Below are positions 1 through 9,120 of a stretch of DNA of 45,986 bases, in pieces. The notes under the pieces were generated by a model. That model was not told the DNA's origin. It ran no database searches and was given only the letters and a program-made list of their open reading frames with translations. The DNA is taken from NCBI GenBank assembly GCA_027306925.1, contig DAHUXW010000060.1:1-45986 (forward strand), in the 5' to 3' direction. Positions within the stretch are counted from its first letter, which is position 1. Every line of letters starts with the position of its first letter. The stretch is from Acidimicrobiaceae bacterium (GTDB lineage Bacteria > Actinomycetota > Acidimicrobiia > Acidimicrobiales > Bog-793). Position numbers and translations under genes: made by a program.

Positions 1-1171
1 CCGCGAGGCTCTCCACGAGCGCCGCGACGAGCGCCGCCCGCCGCCAGGTCTCGTCCACGAGGACGTGCTCGTCTCTCGCGTGCGCTCCTCCGCCGACCGC
101 CCCCAGCCCGTCCAGCGTCGGCGCGCCGGCTGCCGCGGCGAGGTTCCCGTCCGACACTCCTCCGACGCGCGCCGGGACGAGTGCGCCGAGCCCGAGCATC
201 GCAGCGATCTCCTGCGCGCGCGCGAGCAGCGGCACGCCGGACGACTCGGGCAGAGGCGGCCGGGACGTCACGCGCTCGAGCGAGACGCGCGCCCCGGTGC
301 CGGTGTCCGAGCCCGCGATCTCGCGGATCGCGTGCTCGAACGCCACGAGGGCGGCGGGATCGAACGAACGGACGTCGACCGTCATCTCGGCGTGCTCGGG
401 CACGACGTTCGGCGCGCTCCCCGCGGACAGCAGCGTCGGCACGACCGTGAGGCCGCGCCCGGGATCGTGCATCGCGTCGAGCGCGAGCGCGAGCCTCGCG
501 AGCTCGACGCCGGCGTTGACCCCGCGCTCCGGCTCCAACCCCGCGTGCGCCGCGCGCCCGTGCACGCGGACCCTCCACACCATCCACCCCTTGCGCGCGA
601 TCTTCACGCCGCCGACCGGGCCGGGCTCGAGGACGAGCACCGCGTCGGCCGAGCGCGCGAGCGACTCGACCAGCGCGCTCGACGTCGGGGAGCCCACCTC
701 CTCGTCGCTGGTCACGAGCATGCTCGCCCGCGCGCTCGTGCCACCCGCGGCGAGCGACCCGAGCGCGTGCAGCCCCAGGACGATCCCCGCCTTCATGTCG
801 TACGCGCCGGGCCCGCTCGCGACGCCGGCGCTCACGACGAACGGCCAGTCCGAACCGGTCCCCGCAGGCCAGACCGTGTCGAGGTGTCCGAGCAGCAGCA
901 CCTGGCCGGGTGCGGGCTCGGTGGACCAGACCTCGGCCAGGCCGAGCGCTCCGAGCAGCACGTTCGGCCGGCCGCCCGACTCGACGACGCGCGCCGGGAT
1001 CTCCTTCCGCCTCGCCTGGTCCGCGACCAGCGCCGCGGTCGCGCGGCAGCGGGCGACGTCGTCCGTCGGCGATTCGCAGCCGACGAGCTCGGCCAGGTCG
1101 TCGAGCATCGTCGAGTGGTGCGACGCGAGGCGCGCCTCCAGGTGCGCGATCGCTTCTGGACTGACGGTCAT
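1..1171 (-). CDS. M20-family metallopeptidase/amidohydrolase (glutamate carboxypeptidase-like), C-terminus cut by window edge
   Basis: Reverse-strand frame open from ATG at 1171 to the window edge: MTVSPEAIAHLEARLASHHSTMLDDLAELVGCESP...LLLGHLDTVWP...GPGAYDMKAGI...TSDEEVGS...; HxDTV and DEE motifs of M20 peptidases. Absent from the ORF track because it has no stop in the window. Confidence 0.88.
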   Translation of the reverse strand, partial: MTVSPEAIAHLEARLASHHSTMLDDLAELVGCESPTDDVARCRATAALVADQARRKEIPARVVESGGRPNVLLGALGLAEVWSTEPAPGQVLLLGHLDTVWPAGTGSDWPFVVSAGVASGPGAYDMKAGIVLGLHALGSLAAGGTSARASMLVTSDEEVGSPTSSALVESLARSADAVLVLEPGPVGGVKIARKGWMVWRVRVHGRAAHAGLEPERGVNAGVELARLALALDAMHDPGRGLTVVPTLLSAGSAPNVVPEHAEMTVDVRSFDPAALVAFEHAIREIAGSDTGTGARVSLERVTSRPPLPESSGVPLLARAQEIAAMLGLGALVPARVGGVSDGNLAAAAGAPTLDGLGAVGGGAHARDEHVLVDETWRRAALVAALVESLA

Positions 1172-1267
1172 CGGCCTCCTGTGGCGATGCTCGAGGCGAC
1201 CGGCCGCCGCCCGGCGCGATGCGCCACGACCTGCGCGGGCCGGCCGCGGTCCGGGACGACCCGGCGG

Positions 1268-1996
1268 CTACGAGGCGCGCTCCTGCGAGGGCTCCTGCCC
1301 GGCGTCGACGGCGCCGGAGCCGTTCTCCGACGCCTTGCCGGCACGTTGTGCAATATGCAGCTGGAGGCGCTCGGAGGGCACGCGGACGTGCGCCGCCGCG
1401 AGCTCGGCCGCCTTCTCGACGTCGCCCTTGCGGGCGGCGCTCAGGATCCTGCGGTGCTCGGTCACCGATCGGCTCGGGTTGCCGCGAAGCGACAGCGTGC
1501 GGTCCTGGAACCCGCCGATCTCTCCCATGAGGGTGTTGTGCACCTGGTGCAGCTTGCGATTGCCGCTCAACTCGCAGAACAGGTTGTGGAACGCGATGTT
1601 GGCCTCGAAGAAGGGCGTGAGATCGCTATCACCTGCCCGCGCGTCCATCTGGTCGACGTAGCGCTCGAGGTCGTCGAAGTCCGACCGGGTCAGCCGCGGG
1701 ACGGCGAGGCGGACCGCCGTCGACTCGAGCGCCTCGCGGACCTGGTAGGCGTCGACGAGCTCCTCGGCGGTCAGCGAACGCACGACGGCGCCGCGACGCG
1801 GCCGGATCGTGACGAGACCCTCCGACGCGAGGCGCCCCATCGCCTCCCGGATCGGACCACGGCTCACGCCGAGCTCCTCGGAGAGCGCGACCTCGGAGAG
1901 CACGCTCCCGGGCACCAGGCGTTGCTGGCGGATCTCGTCCCTCAGGTGGTCGTACACACGCTGCCAAAGGGTTAGGTTGTCGAACGCGCGTTCCAC
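1268..1996 (-). CDS. GntR-family regulator, FadR/FCD subfamily (copy 1)
   Basis: VERAFDNLTLWQRVYDHLRDEIRQQRLVPGSVLSEVALSEELGVSRGPIREAMGRLASEGLVTIRPRRGAVV: GntR wHTH followed by FCD domain. Confidence 0.93.
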   Translation of the reverse strand: MERAFDNLTLWQRVYDHLRDEIRQQRLVPGSVLSEVALSEELGVSRGPIREAMGRLASEGLVTIRPRRGAVVRSLTAEELVDAYQVREALESTAVRLAVPRLTRSDFDDLERYVDQMDARAGDSDLTPFFEANIAFHNLFCELSGNRKLHQVHNTLMGEIGGFQDRTLSLRGNPSRSVTEHRRILSAARKGDVEKAAELAAAHVRVPSERLQLHIAQRAGKASENGSGAVDAGQEPSQERAS

Positions 1997-2069
1997 CTGC
2001 ACCTCCCGCCCGGCCCGCCACGAGCCGCGCCGTCTCGCGCCGAAGCCTAGTGGCGGCGCGCTCGACGCG

Positions 2070-2089
2070 GTTAACAACATGCAGTCGGC
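2070..2089. promoter_or_regulatory. Putative GntR operator, site A
   Basis: GTTAACAACATGCAGTCGGC, a diverged copy of sites B/C; also shares the CCTAGT-N18-GTYAACARCATGCAGTCG arrangement with them; 74 bp upstream of GntR copy 1. Confidence 0.55.
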
Positions 2090-2190
2090 GCGAACAGATC
2101 ACCGCCTCGCGACGGGCGCGGCGCACGTTGCGCGGGGCCGACTCGCCGCCCGCGACGGGGGCCGTGGCGAGCGCGGCCAGTACCTCGAGC

Positions 2191-2604
2191 TCAGGCGTGC
2201 GGCGCGGACGAGAACTGGATGACGTGCCAGCCCGACCAGTCCGGCTGGCAGGCGATCGCGGCGTTGTCGTAGTTCGTGACCAGCCGATCGCCGATCACGA
2301 CGGTGCAGTACGCCTGCACGTGGGGATCGCCGAAATCGGCGCTGCAGCGCACGATCGCGTGGTGCTCGTACGATCGTCCGTTCTTCACGCAGGCGAGCTG
2401 GACGAGGTGGAGGTGCTGGGACTCGAGCTCGGCCCGCAGCGTCGCGGTCGCGGTCGCGACGGCTCCCCCGCTCGGGACGACCGGAAAGCCGATCGGCGTC
2501 GAGGCGCTGCCCCCGGGAAGCGCGACCGCGAGCCCGATCGCGATGCCGGCCGCGCCGGCCGCGGCGACCCCGTAGGCGAGGAGCTTCGGGCGGGCCGGCC
2601 TCAC
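2191..2604 (-). CDS. Small exported or membrane-anchored hypothetical protein
   Basis: 137 aa with N-terminal hydrophobic segment LLAYGVAAAGAAGIAIGLAVALPGG and three later Cys; 4-bp overlap with the next gene. Confidence 0.6.
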   Translation of the reverse strand: MRPARPKLLAYGVAAAGAAGIAIGLAVALPGGSASTPIGFPVVPSGGAVATATATLRAELESQHLHLVQLACVKNGRSYEHHAIVRCSADFGDPHVQAYCTVVIGDRLVTNYDNAAIACQPDWSGWHVIQFSSAPHA

Positions 2605-3635
2605 GGGTGCAGAACGACCTTCGTGGCGGTGCGGTTGCCGAAGACGCGGTAGGCCTCGGCGGCCTCCGACAGCGGCATGTGGTGCGACACGATCGCCTCG
2701 GGCGCGAGCTGTTGGTTCACGACGAGGTCGAGCAGGCGCTCGCGGTCCTCGTAGGGGGCGCCGATGTGGAAGCGCAGGCTCAGCTCGCGCTCGAACATGA
2801 GGCCTGCGTTGAGCGGGTAGTCGGGCTCGAAGTGCGCGCCGACCACCGAGACGGTCCCCCTGCCGCGGGCGAGCGTGAGGGCGATGTCGAGGCCCGGCTG
2901 CACGCCTGTCGCCTCGACGACGACGTCCGCCCCGAGCCCGCCGGTGAGCGAGGCGACGGTCTCGGCCGCGTCCTCAGGTCGCACGGCACGGACCGCCGGA
3001 CCGAAGGCGCGGGCGAGCTCGCAGCGCTGCTCCAAGCCGTCGACTGCCACGACGCTCGCGGCCATCCTCGAAGCGCACAGGACCGCCATCAGGCCGACGG
3101 GGCCGCAGCCGACCACGACGACATGGTCCGTCAGCTTCGTGCCGACGCGGTCGAGCGCGGCGAATCCCGTCGGGAGGATGTCCGCGAGGAAGACCGCGCG
3201 GTCGTCCGACAGCGCGTCGGGGAGCGGCAGGAGGCAGCGGTCCGCGTGCGGGACGCGCACGAGCTCGGCCTGACCGCCGTCGAGCCGTGGGTACACGCCC
3301 GAGTAGCCGAACAGCGACCGTCTCTCGCACTGCGACGTCCTGCGGGCGCGGCAGTGGGGGCACGTGCCGTCGGAAGTGGTGCTCGAGCACACGACCCGTT
3401 GCCCGACCGGGATCGCCACGTCCTCGCCCACCTGCTCGACGACGCCGACGAACTCGTGTCCGAGCACGGTCGCCGGGTCGAACCCGGGCACGTAGCCGTG
3501 GAGCGGCATGAGATCGGCGCCGCAGATCGCGGTCGCGGTCACCCGCACGACCGCGTCACGCGGATCGAGGATCCTCGGCTCGTCGACGTCGGCGATCCTG
3601 ACCTCGCCCGGACGGTCCACCACGACTGCCTTCAT
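2601..3635 (-). CDS. Zinc-dependent medium-chain alcohol dehydrogenase
   Basis: GHEFVGVVEQVG motif, CPHCRARRTSQCERR structural zinc loop, GCGPVGLMAV nucleotide-binding motif. Confidence 0.9.
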   Translation of the reverse strand: MKAVVVDRPGEVRIADVDEPRILDPRDAVVRVTATAICGADLMPLHGYVPGFDPATVLGHEFVGVVEQVGEDVAIPVGQRVVCSSTTSDGTCPHCRARRTSQCERRSLFGYSGVYPRLDGGQAELVRVPHADRCLLPLPDALSDDRAVFLADILPTGFAALDRVGTKLTDHVVVVGCGPVGLMAVLCASRMAASVVAVDGLEQRCELARAFGPAVRAVRPEDAAETVASLTGGLGADVVVEATGVQPGLDIALTLARGRGTVSVVGAHFEPDYPLNAGLMFERELSLRFHIGAPYEDRERLLDLVVNQQLAPEAIVSHHMPLSEAAEAYRVFGNRTATKVVLHP

Positions 3636-4036
3636 GCCGGCTCCTCGATCTCGATGACGTATCCGTCGGGGTCGACGCAGAAGAAGCGGCAGCCGCCCCA
3701 GGGTGGGTGGTACGCGGGAGCGAGCGTGCGCACGCCCGCCGCCTCGAGGGCGCCGAACGCGGCGTCCGCGTCGTCGACCTCGATCACGAGCAGCGCCGCA
3801 GTGCTCGCGGGATCACCCGGAGCGACGAGATCGACCCCGGGTCGGTCCTCGGCGGGATGGCCCTGCTCGGCGAGCGAGAGCCTCGTGCCGCCGAGCACGA
3901 GCGTCGCGTAGGGCGGGTCGTCGTAACGCGCCTCGACCGCGAAGCCGAGCACCTCGGCGTAGAACCTGGCCGACGCGTCGACGTCCTCGACCGCGAGGAT
4001 CGTCCCGACGCGCGTCGCGCGATAGCTCGTCGTCAA
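3632..4036 (-). CDS. VOC (glyoxalase/dioxygenase fold) protein
   Basis: GTILAVEDVDASARFYAEVLGFAVEAR...FFCVDPDGYVIEIEEP typical of the VOC superfamily. Confidence 0.85.
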   Translation of the reverse strand: MTTSYRATRVGTILAVEDVDASARFYAEVLGFAVEARYDDPPYATLVLGGTRLSLAEQGHPAEDRPGVDLVAPGDPASTAALLVIEVDDADAAFGALEAAGVRTLAPAYHPPWGGCRFFCVDPDGYVIEIEEPA

Positions 4037-4100
4037 CCTGCGACTCCTCTCCCTCGGACCCCGTGGGGCCGTCCGCCGTCGCGTGCCGCCGCGTGTGCCA

Positions 4101-4778
4101 TCAGCCGTCGTCTCCCTGCACCGCCATCTCCGCGATGTGGTCCTGCAACCGCTCGAACGGCACCCGGACGTGCGCCGCGGCGAGCTCCGCGGCGTGCGTC
4201 GCGTCGCCGCGCCTCGCCGCGCGCAGGATCGCGCGGTGCTCGGTCACCGACTCGTTCGGGTCGCCGCGCAGCGACAGCGTACGGTCCTGGAAGGCGCCCA
4301 TCTCACCCATGAGCGTGTGGTGGACGCGGTGGAGCTTGCGATTGCCGCTGAGCTCGCAGAACAGCTCGTGGAACTCGATGTTCGCCTCGAAGAGCCGGTC
4401 GACGTGACCGCCGGCCGTCGACTTCTCCATCTCGTCGGCGAGCGCCTCGAGGCGTGCGAGGTCCTCGGGCTCGAGGCGGGGCACGGCGAGGCGCACGGCC
4501 ATCGACTCGAGCACCTCGCGCACGAGGTACGCGTCGACGAGCTCCTCGACGGTGATCGCCCGTACGACGGCACCGCGCCTCGGCCGGACGGTCACGAGGC
4601 CCTCGGTCGCGAGGCGGCCCATCGCCTCGCGGATCGGACCCCGGCTCACGCCGAGCTCCTTCGAGAGCGCGACCTCCGACAGCTCCGAGCCCGGCTCGAG
4701 GCGTCGCTCGCGGATCTCGGCCCGCAGGTGGCGGTAGACGCGCTGGGCGAGCGTGAGGTTGTCGAACGCCGTGTCCAT
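4101..4778 (-). CDS. GntR-family regulator, FadR/FCD subfamily (copy 2, paralog of 1268-1996)
   Basis: MDTAFDNLTLAQRVYRHLRAEIRERRLEPGSELSEVALSKELGVSRGPIREAMGRLATEGLVTVRPRRGAVV; near-identical wHTH to copy 1. Confidence 0.93.
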   Translation of the reverse strand: MDTAFDNLTLAQRVYRHLRAEIRERRLEPGSELSEVALSKELGVSRGPIREAMGRLATEGLVTVRPRRGAVVRAITVEELVDAYLVREVLESMAVRLAVPRLEPEDLARLEALADEMEKSTAGGHVDRLFEANIEFHELFCELSGNRKLHRVHHTLMGEMGAFQDRTLSLRGDPNESVTEHRAILRAARRGDATHAAELAAAHVRVPFERLQDHIAEMAVQGDDG

Positions 4779-4818
4779 CCGAAACCCTCCCTCCCGGACG
4801 CGCCGGCCGTCGCGAGTG

Positions 4819-4838
4819 CGCACGAACCCGTTCGTGCG
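4819..4838. promoter_or_regulatory. 20-bp perfect palindrome upstream of GntR copy 2
   Basis: CGCACGAAC-CC-GTTCGTGCG (9-bp arms), 41-60 bp upstream of the GntR2 start. Confidence 0.5.
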
Positions 4839-4840
4839 AT

Positions 4841-4931
4841 CCACGCCTTGCGGCTCTCTCGAGGACCCTAGTAGAGTGCCACGAGTTCTTGTCAACAGCA
4901 TGCAGTCGACGAGCGCAGTCCTGTAGGGGGG
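4841..4931 (+). promoter_or_regulatory. Promoter/operator module, copy 1 (upstream of LIV-type ABC operon)
   Basis: Near-identical to 10121-10212. Contains TTGCGG-N18-TAGAGT (possible -35/-10) followed by dyad GTCAACAGCATGCAGTCGAC. Confidence 0.7.
4891..4910. promoter_or_regulatory. Putative GntR operator, site B
   Basis: GTCAACAGCATGCAGTCGAC; imperfect dyad, 16/20 self-complementary. Confidence 0.65.
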
Positions 4932-5080
4932 ACTCCGCTGGTCGGATCGCCGGCCCGGCATGACGCATTCGCTCGCCGGGACACTGCTGGCGAACGCGTG
5001 AGCAGTAGCTACACGAAAGGTGCTGGGCGAAGTACTGCGTGCACATTGGGAGCCGGATCAGGCAACAGGGTGGGGGAACG

Positions 5081-6367
5081 GTGAAAAAGTCAGCAGCAGC
5101 AGCAGCAGCTATCGGCGCGGGAGCTCTTGCCCTTGTGGCAACGCCAGTCTGGGGTGCCCCACCGGCCGTGGCGCACTCGGGCTCGGGATCCCTCGTGGTC
5201 GCGATCTTCCACGCCTACTCCGGTCCGAACGCCGCCTTCGGCCCCGAGGCCGCCGCGGGGTGCTTCCCGGCCGAGAAGCTCATCAACGCCGCCGGCGGCG
5301 TCCTCGGGCACAAGATCGTCTGCGATCCGACCGACTCCAAGGGCGACCCCGCTGACGCCGTGCCCGCGGCGAACCGTCTCATCGCGTCGACGAGCTCCCT
5401 CGTCGGCGTGCTCGGAGGGGGCTCCGACACCGCGACTGCGGTCGTCCCGCTGTTCGCACAGGCGAACATCCCGGTCTTCTCGACGACCGGTCAGGCGTCG
5501 TTCGACCACTCGACGTCGCCGTATTTCTGGCGGATCCTCTCGCCGGACCCGGCCCAGGGCGGCGCGATGGCCGCGGCCGCCAAGAAGCTCGGGTTGACGA
5601 GGGTCGCGACGGTCTTCGGCAACGACTCCTCGGCCCAGGGGTCAGCCCCCGCTGCGATCGCAGGTGTCACCAAACTGCACCTCCACCTCGTCACGAACCA
5701 GACGATCGCCATCGGGCAGCTCTCCTACCGCTCCGAGGTCCAGAAGCTCGCGAGCGCGAAGCCGCAGGTGATCATCAGCGAGGCCGACCCTCAGACGTCC
5801 GCAACCTACCTGTCCGAGCTTCGTCAGCTGGGGACGATTCCCGACCTCATCACCGACCCGGTGTCCCAGGAGCCGGGCTGGCGCAAGGCCGTCATCGGGG
5901 CGATCGGCGCGTCGAACCTGAACGCGCGCGACTACGCGGTGGTGGCGTACGCGCCGCTCACGACGCTCGCGTACCGGACGTACACCGCGGCGCTGAAGAC
6001 GATCGGCAAGCAGGTCTCCCAGCCGATGCAGTGGAACTCGGACCTGTACTCGGTCGCCGACTACGACTCCGTCGTGGTCATGGCGCTCGCGATGGACATG
6101 GCGCACTCGACCTCGCCGAAGGTCTACAACACCTTCATCCCGAAGGTCACGAACCCCTCCGCCGGTGCGGTCGTCGTCCACACCTACGCGGCCGGGAAGG
6201 TAGCTCTCGCGAAAGGCAAGCGCATCCAGTACGTGGGAGCCGCAGGCGCGATCATCTTCGACCGCTGGCACAACGCGGGCCAGGGATTCGCGATCGAGCG
6301 CTACAAGAACGGCAACTGGGCGGTGTCCAGCGTGCTCAGCTCCGCGGAGATCAAGGCGGCCTTCTGA
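5081..6367 (+). CDS. Branched-chain amino acid-type ABC transporter substrate-binding protein
   Basis: GTG start after gggggaac; Ala-rich signal peptide; LVVAIFHAYSGPNAAFGPEAAAGCFPAEKLINAAGGVLGHKIVCDPTDSKGDP typical of periplasmic binding protein type 1 (LivJ-like). Confidence 0.9.
   Translation: MKKSAAAAAAIGAGALALVATPVWGAPPAVAHSGSGSLVVAIFHAYSGPNAAFGPEAAAGCFPAEKLINAAGGVLGHKIVCDPTDSKGDPADAVPAANRLIASTSSLVGVLGGGSDTATAVVPLFAQANIPVFSTTGQASFDHSTSPYFWRILSPDPAQGGAMAAAAKKLGLTRVATVFGNDSSAQGSAPAAIAGVTKLHLHLVTNQTIAIGQLSYRSEVQKLASAKPQVIISEADPQTSATYLSELRQLGTIPDLITDPVSQEPGWRKAVIGAIGASNLNARDYAVVAYAPLTTLAYRTYTAALKTIGKQVSQPMQWNSDLYSVADYDSVVVMALAMDMAHSTSPKVYNTFIPKVTNPSAGAVVVHTYAAGKVALAKGKRIQYVGAAGAIIFDRWHNAGQGFAIERYKNGNWAVSSVLSSAEIKAAF
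5091..5109 (+). repeat. (CAG)6 trinucleotide run in signal-peptide coding region
   Basis: cagcagcagcagcagcagc encoding an Ala run in the h-region. Confidence 0.8.
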
Positions 6368-6423
6368 GCGACCGCAGCAGCACTGCCTGATTGCTTTCGA
6401 GACGAAGCCGGGAGATCGCTTAC

Positions 6424-7311
6424 ATGGGAGTGCTGATGTCAGCGATCGGCTTCGGCATCGTCACTGCCTCGATTCTCGCCGTGAGCTCGGTCGGGTTCAC
6501 GTTGCAGTTCAGCGTCACGAACGTCTTCAACCTGTCCTTCGGAAGTGTGATGACCGGGACCGGCTTCATCGCCTACGCCCTCAACACCTCCGGCGTCAGC
6601 ATCTGGGCATCGATGGCGATCGGGGCGCTGTGCGGTGGTGTGATCTCCGTGGCGCTGAACTGGTTGATCTTCGGCCGGTTCATCCGCCACGGGATCAGCC
6701 GCTTCGGGATGGTCATCGTGACGATCGCGACGGGCCTGATCTGTGACAACACGATCCAGGCGTTTGTCGGGCCCACCTTCTATGCGTACAACGCACAGCC
6801 CGGGAAGGCCTTCAACCTCGCAGGCATGCTGCTCACCGGCCAGGAGCTCATCATCATTGTCATCGCCGCGGTGATGATGACCGCGACCCACGTCGGGCTC
6901 AAGAGCACGCGCCTCGGTGCGGCGATGCGGGGGCTCTCGGTCAACGCCTCGCTCGCGCGCGCGTGCGGGGTGCCGACGAGGCGGGTCGTCGCGGTGGCCT
7001 GGTTCGCATCCGGGGTGATGGCCGGGATCGGGTCCGTGGCGCTCTTCCTCGACACCAGTACCTTCGCAGCGACGACCGGGTCGCAGTTCCTTATCATGGT
7101 GATCGCGGCGGCCGTCCTCGGTGGGGTGGGCTCGGCCGAAGGGGCCGTCGTCGGAGCCCTCGTCGTCGGTCTCGCGACCGAGATCACCGCGGCCTACTGG
7201 AATCCCGAGCTGAAGGACGTGGTCGCGTTCGTCGTGTTGATTCTCGTGCTTCTCGTCCGGCCCCAGGGAATGTTCTCCCAGCTCTCGAGCGAGCGGACGG
7301 CAGTGGGATGA
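6424..7311 (+). CDS. LivH-type ABC permease
   Basis: VGFTLQFSVTNVFNLSFGSVMTGTGFIAYAL...; multi-TM LIV permease; start could also be TTG 6391. Confidence 0.88.
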   Translation: MGVLMSAIGFGIVTASILAVSSVGFTLQFSVTNVFNLSFGSVMTGTGFIAYALNTSGVSIWASMAIGALCGGVISVALNWLIFGRFIRHGISRFGMVIVTIATGLICDNTIQAFVGPTFYAYNAQPGKAFNLAGMLLTGQELIIIVIAAVMMTATHVGLKSTRLGAAMRGLSVNASLARACGVPTRRVVAVAWFASGVMAGIGSVALFLDTSTFAATTGSQFLIMVIAAAVLGGVGSAEGAVVGALVVGLATEITAAYWNPELKDVVAFVVLILVLLVRPQGMFSQLSSERTAVG

Positions 7312-8330
7312 GCGCCGCGACCCAGCTCTACCTCGCAACCGTCAGCGTCTACATCTGCGTCAACGTCATCGCGTCCTGGGCGCTCGACATCCAGTTCGGG
7401 GTGACCGGGGTCCTCAACTTCTCCTTCGTCGTCTTCCAGGCCGCGGGCGCCTACACCGCGGCGATTCTCAGCCTCGGCCCGTCGAGCTCGAGCGGGGGGT
7501 TCCAGCGGTACGTCGGCGGCTGGCGGCTCCCGTTCCCCGTGCCGATCATCGGGGCGATGGTCGTGGGCGCCGTCCTGGCCGGCGTCGTCGGGCTCGTGAG
7601 CCTTCGGCGGCTGCGCTCGGACTACCAGGCGATGGTCATGCTCGTCGTCTCGGTGATCGCGACGATCGTCGCCGAGTCGCAGACCGGCCTCGTGAACGGC
7701 GTCGCCGGGATCTCGCTCGTGGCGAACCCGATGGTGTCGCTCATCCACGCGACGCGCCAGACCCAGATCTGGATCTTCGTGCTCTTCTGCGTGTTCTGCA
7801 TGGCGCTCGTCGGGGTCGTCATGTACGCGACCGTGTACTCGCCGTTCGGTCGGGTACTGCGAGCGGTGCGCGAGAACGACCGCGCGATCGAGGCGCTCGG
7901 GCGCAACGCGAACCGCCACCGCATGCAGGCATTCGTGATCGGCGGAGCGCTCGCGGGTCTCTCGGGGGCGCTCCTCGTCGAGTTCATCGGTGCCTGGGCG
8001 CCGAACGGCTGGTTCTACCCGGAGACGTTCGTGTTCTTCACGGCGGTGATCGTCGGTGGACGCGGCTCGCTCACCGGCGTCGCGGTCGGCGCCGCGCTCG
8101 TCGGCGTCGGCGTGCAGCAGGCCGTCGAGTACCTTCCGATCACCCTCAACCCTTCGGTGATCGCATCGCTCGAGTGGATCATCACGGGCATCCTCACGCT
8201 CGTGTTCCTCTGGACGCGTCCGCAGGGACTGCTCCCGGAACGACGGCGGCGGTTCCCGACACCCTGGCGGTCGGACGCGCCGGAGCTCGCGGAGAGGTCC
8301 GCGGCGACGAAGGGTGACGAGCGTGGCTGA
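7308..8330 (+). CDS. LivM-type ABC permease
   Basis: ATGA overlap with the previous gene; MSAATQLYLATVSVYICVNVIASWALDIQFGVTGVLNFSF...GRGSLTGVAVGAALVG. Confidence 0.88.
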   Translation: MSAATQLYLATVSVYICVNVIASWALDIQFGVTGVLNFSFVVFQAAGAYTAAILSLGPSSSSGGFQRYVGGWRLPFPVPIIGAMVVGAVLAGVVGLVSLRRLRSDYQAMVMLVVSVIATIVAESQTGLVNGVAGISLVANPMVSLIHATRQTQIWIFVLFCVFCMALVGVVMYATVYSPFGRVLRAVRENDRAIEALGRNANRHRMQAFVIGGALAGLSGALLVEFIGAWAPNGWFYPETFVFFTAVIVGGRGSLTGVAVGAALVGVGVQQAVEYLPITLNPSVIASLEWIITGILTLVFLWTRPQGLLPERRRRFPTPWRSDAPELAERSAATKGDERG

Positions 8331-9120
8331 TGTATCCTCCGAGACCGGTGCCGAGACCGGAGCCGCACCGCTACTCGTCGTGGAGGACATCGCCAAGTCC
8401 TACGGCGGGGTGCGCGCCGTCGACGGCATCTCGCTGTCGGTGCCCCGCGGGTCCCTCACCGGCCTGATAGGACCGAACGGTGCCGGCAAGTCGTCGGTGC
8501 TCGGCATGATCGCCGGTGCGATCCGACCCGATCGCGGTCGGATCCTGCTCGAGGGCGAGGACATCGCAGGCCTCCGTCCCTACGACGTCGCGCGTCGCGG
8601 GGTGATCCGCACCTTCCAGGCTGCGAGCGTCTTCCCGCAGATGACTGTGCTCGAGAACCTCCTCCTCGGTGTTCCGCCATGGGACGGCGAGCGGTTCGTG
8701 TCGTCATTCGTCGGGCGCCGGGCCTGGCACCGACGCGAGACGGCGCAGCTCGAGCAGGCGCGATCGATCCTGGCGAGCCTGCAGCTCTCGCGCCACGCCG
8801 ACTCCTACGCCGGCGAGCTCTCTGGTGGGCAGAAGCGATTGGTCGAGATCGGGCGGGCGATCATGGCGCGGCCGCGGCTGCTGCTGCTCGACGAGCCGAT
8901 GGCCGGTGTCGCGAGAACGCTCGCTGCGCCGATCGAGGACCTCATCGCGAAGCTCCGGACCACCGGGATGACCGTCGTGCTCATCGAGCACGAGCTCGGG
9001 CTCGTGGAGAGGCTCTGCAGCCCGGTGATCGTCCTCGCGCAGGGCAAGGTGCTCATGCAGGGCGCGATGGACGAGCTGCGGGCCGATCCCGACGTGAGGC
9101 GGGCCTACCTTGTCGGCTGA
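8314..9120 (+). CDS. LivG-type ABC ATPase
   Basis: GPNGAGKSS Walker A, LSGGQKRLVEIGRAIMARPRLLLLDEP. Confidence 0.92.
   Translation: MTSVADVSSETGAETGAAPLLVVEDIAKSYGGVRAVDGISLSVPRGSLTGLIGPNGAGKSSVLGMIAGAIRPDRGRILLEGEDIAGLRPYDVARRGVIRTFQAASVFPQMTVLENLLLGVPPWDGERFVSSFVGRRAWHRRETAQLEQARSILASLQLSRHADSYAGELSGGQKRLVEIGRAIMARPRLLLLDEPMAGVARTLAAPIEDLIAKLRTTGMTVVLIEHELGLVERLCSPVIVLAQGKVLMQGAMDELRADPDVRRAYLVG

Noticed and set aside
65-1975. 636-aa plus-strand ORF at the window start
   Set aside because: Antisense to the M20 hydrolase and GntR genes; no recognisable domain, Arg-rich composition.
5091-5109. (CAG)6 run as a phase-variable switch
   Set aside because: A trinucleotide unit keeps the reading frame, so slippage would only change Ala number in the signal peptide.
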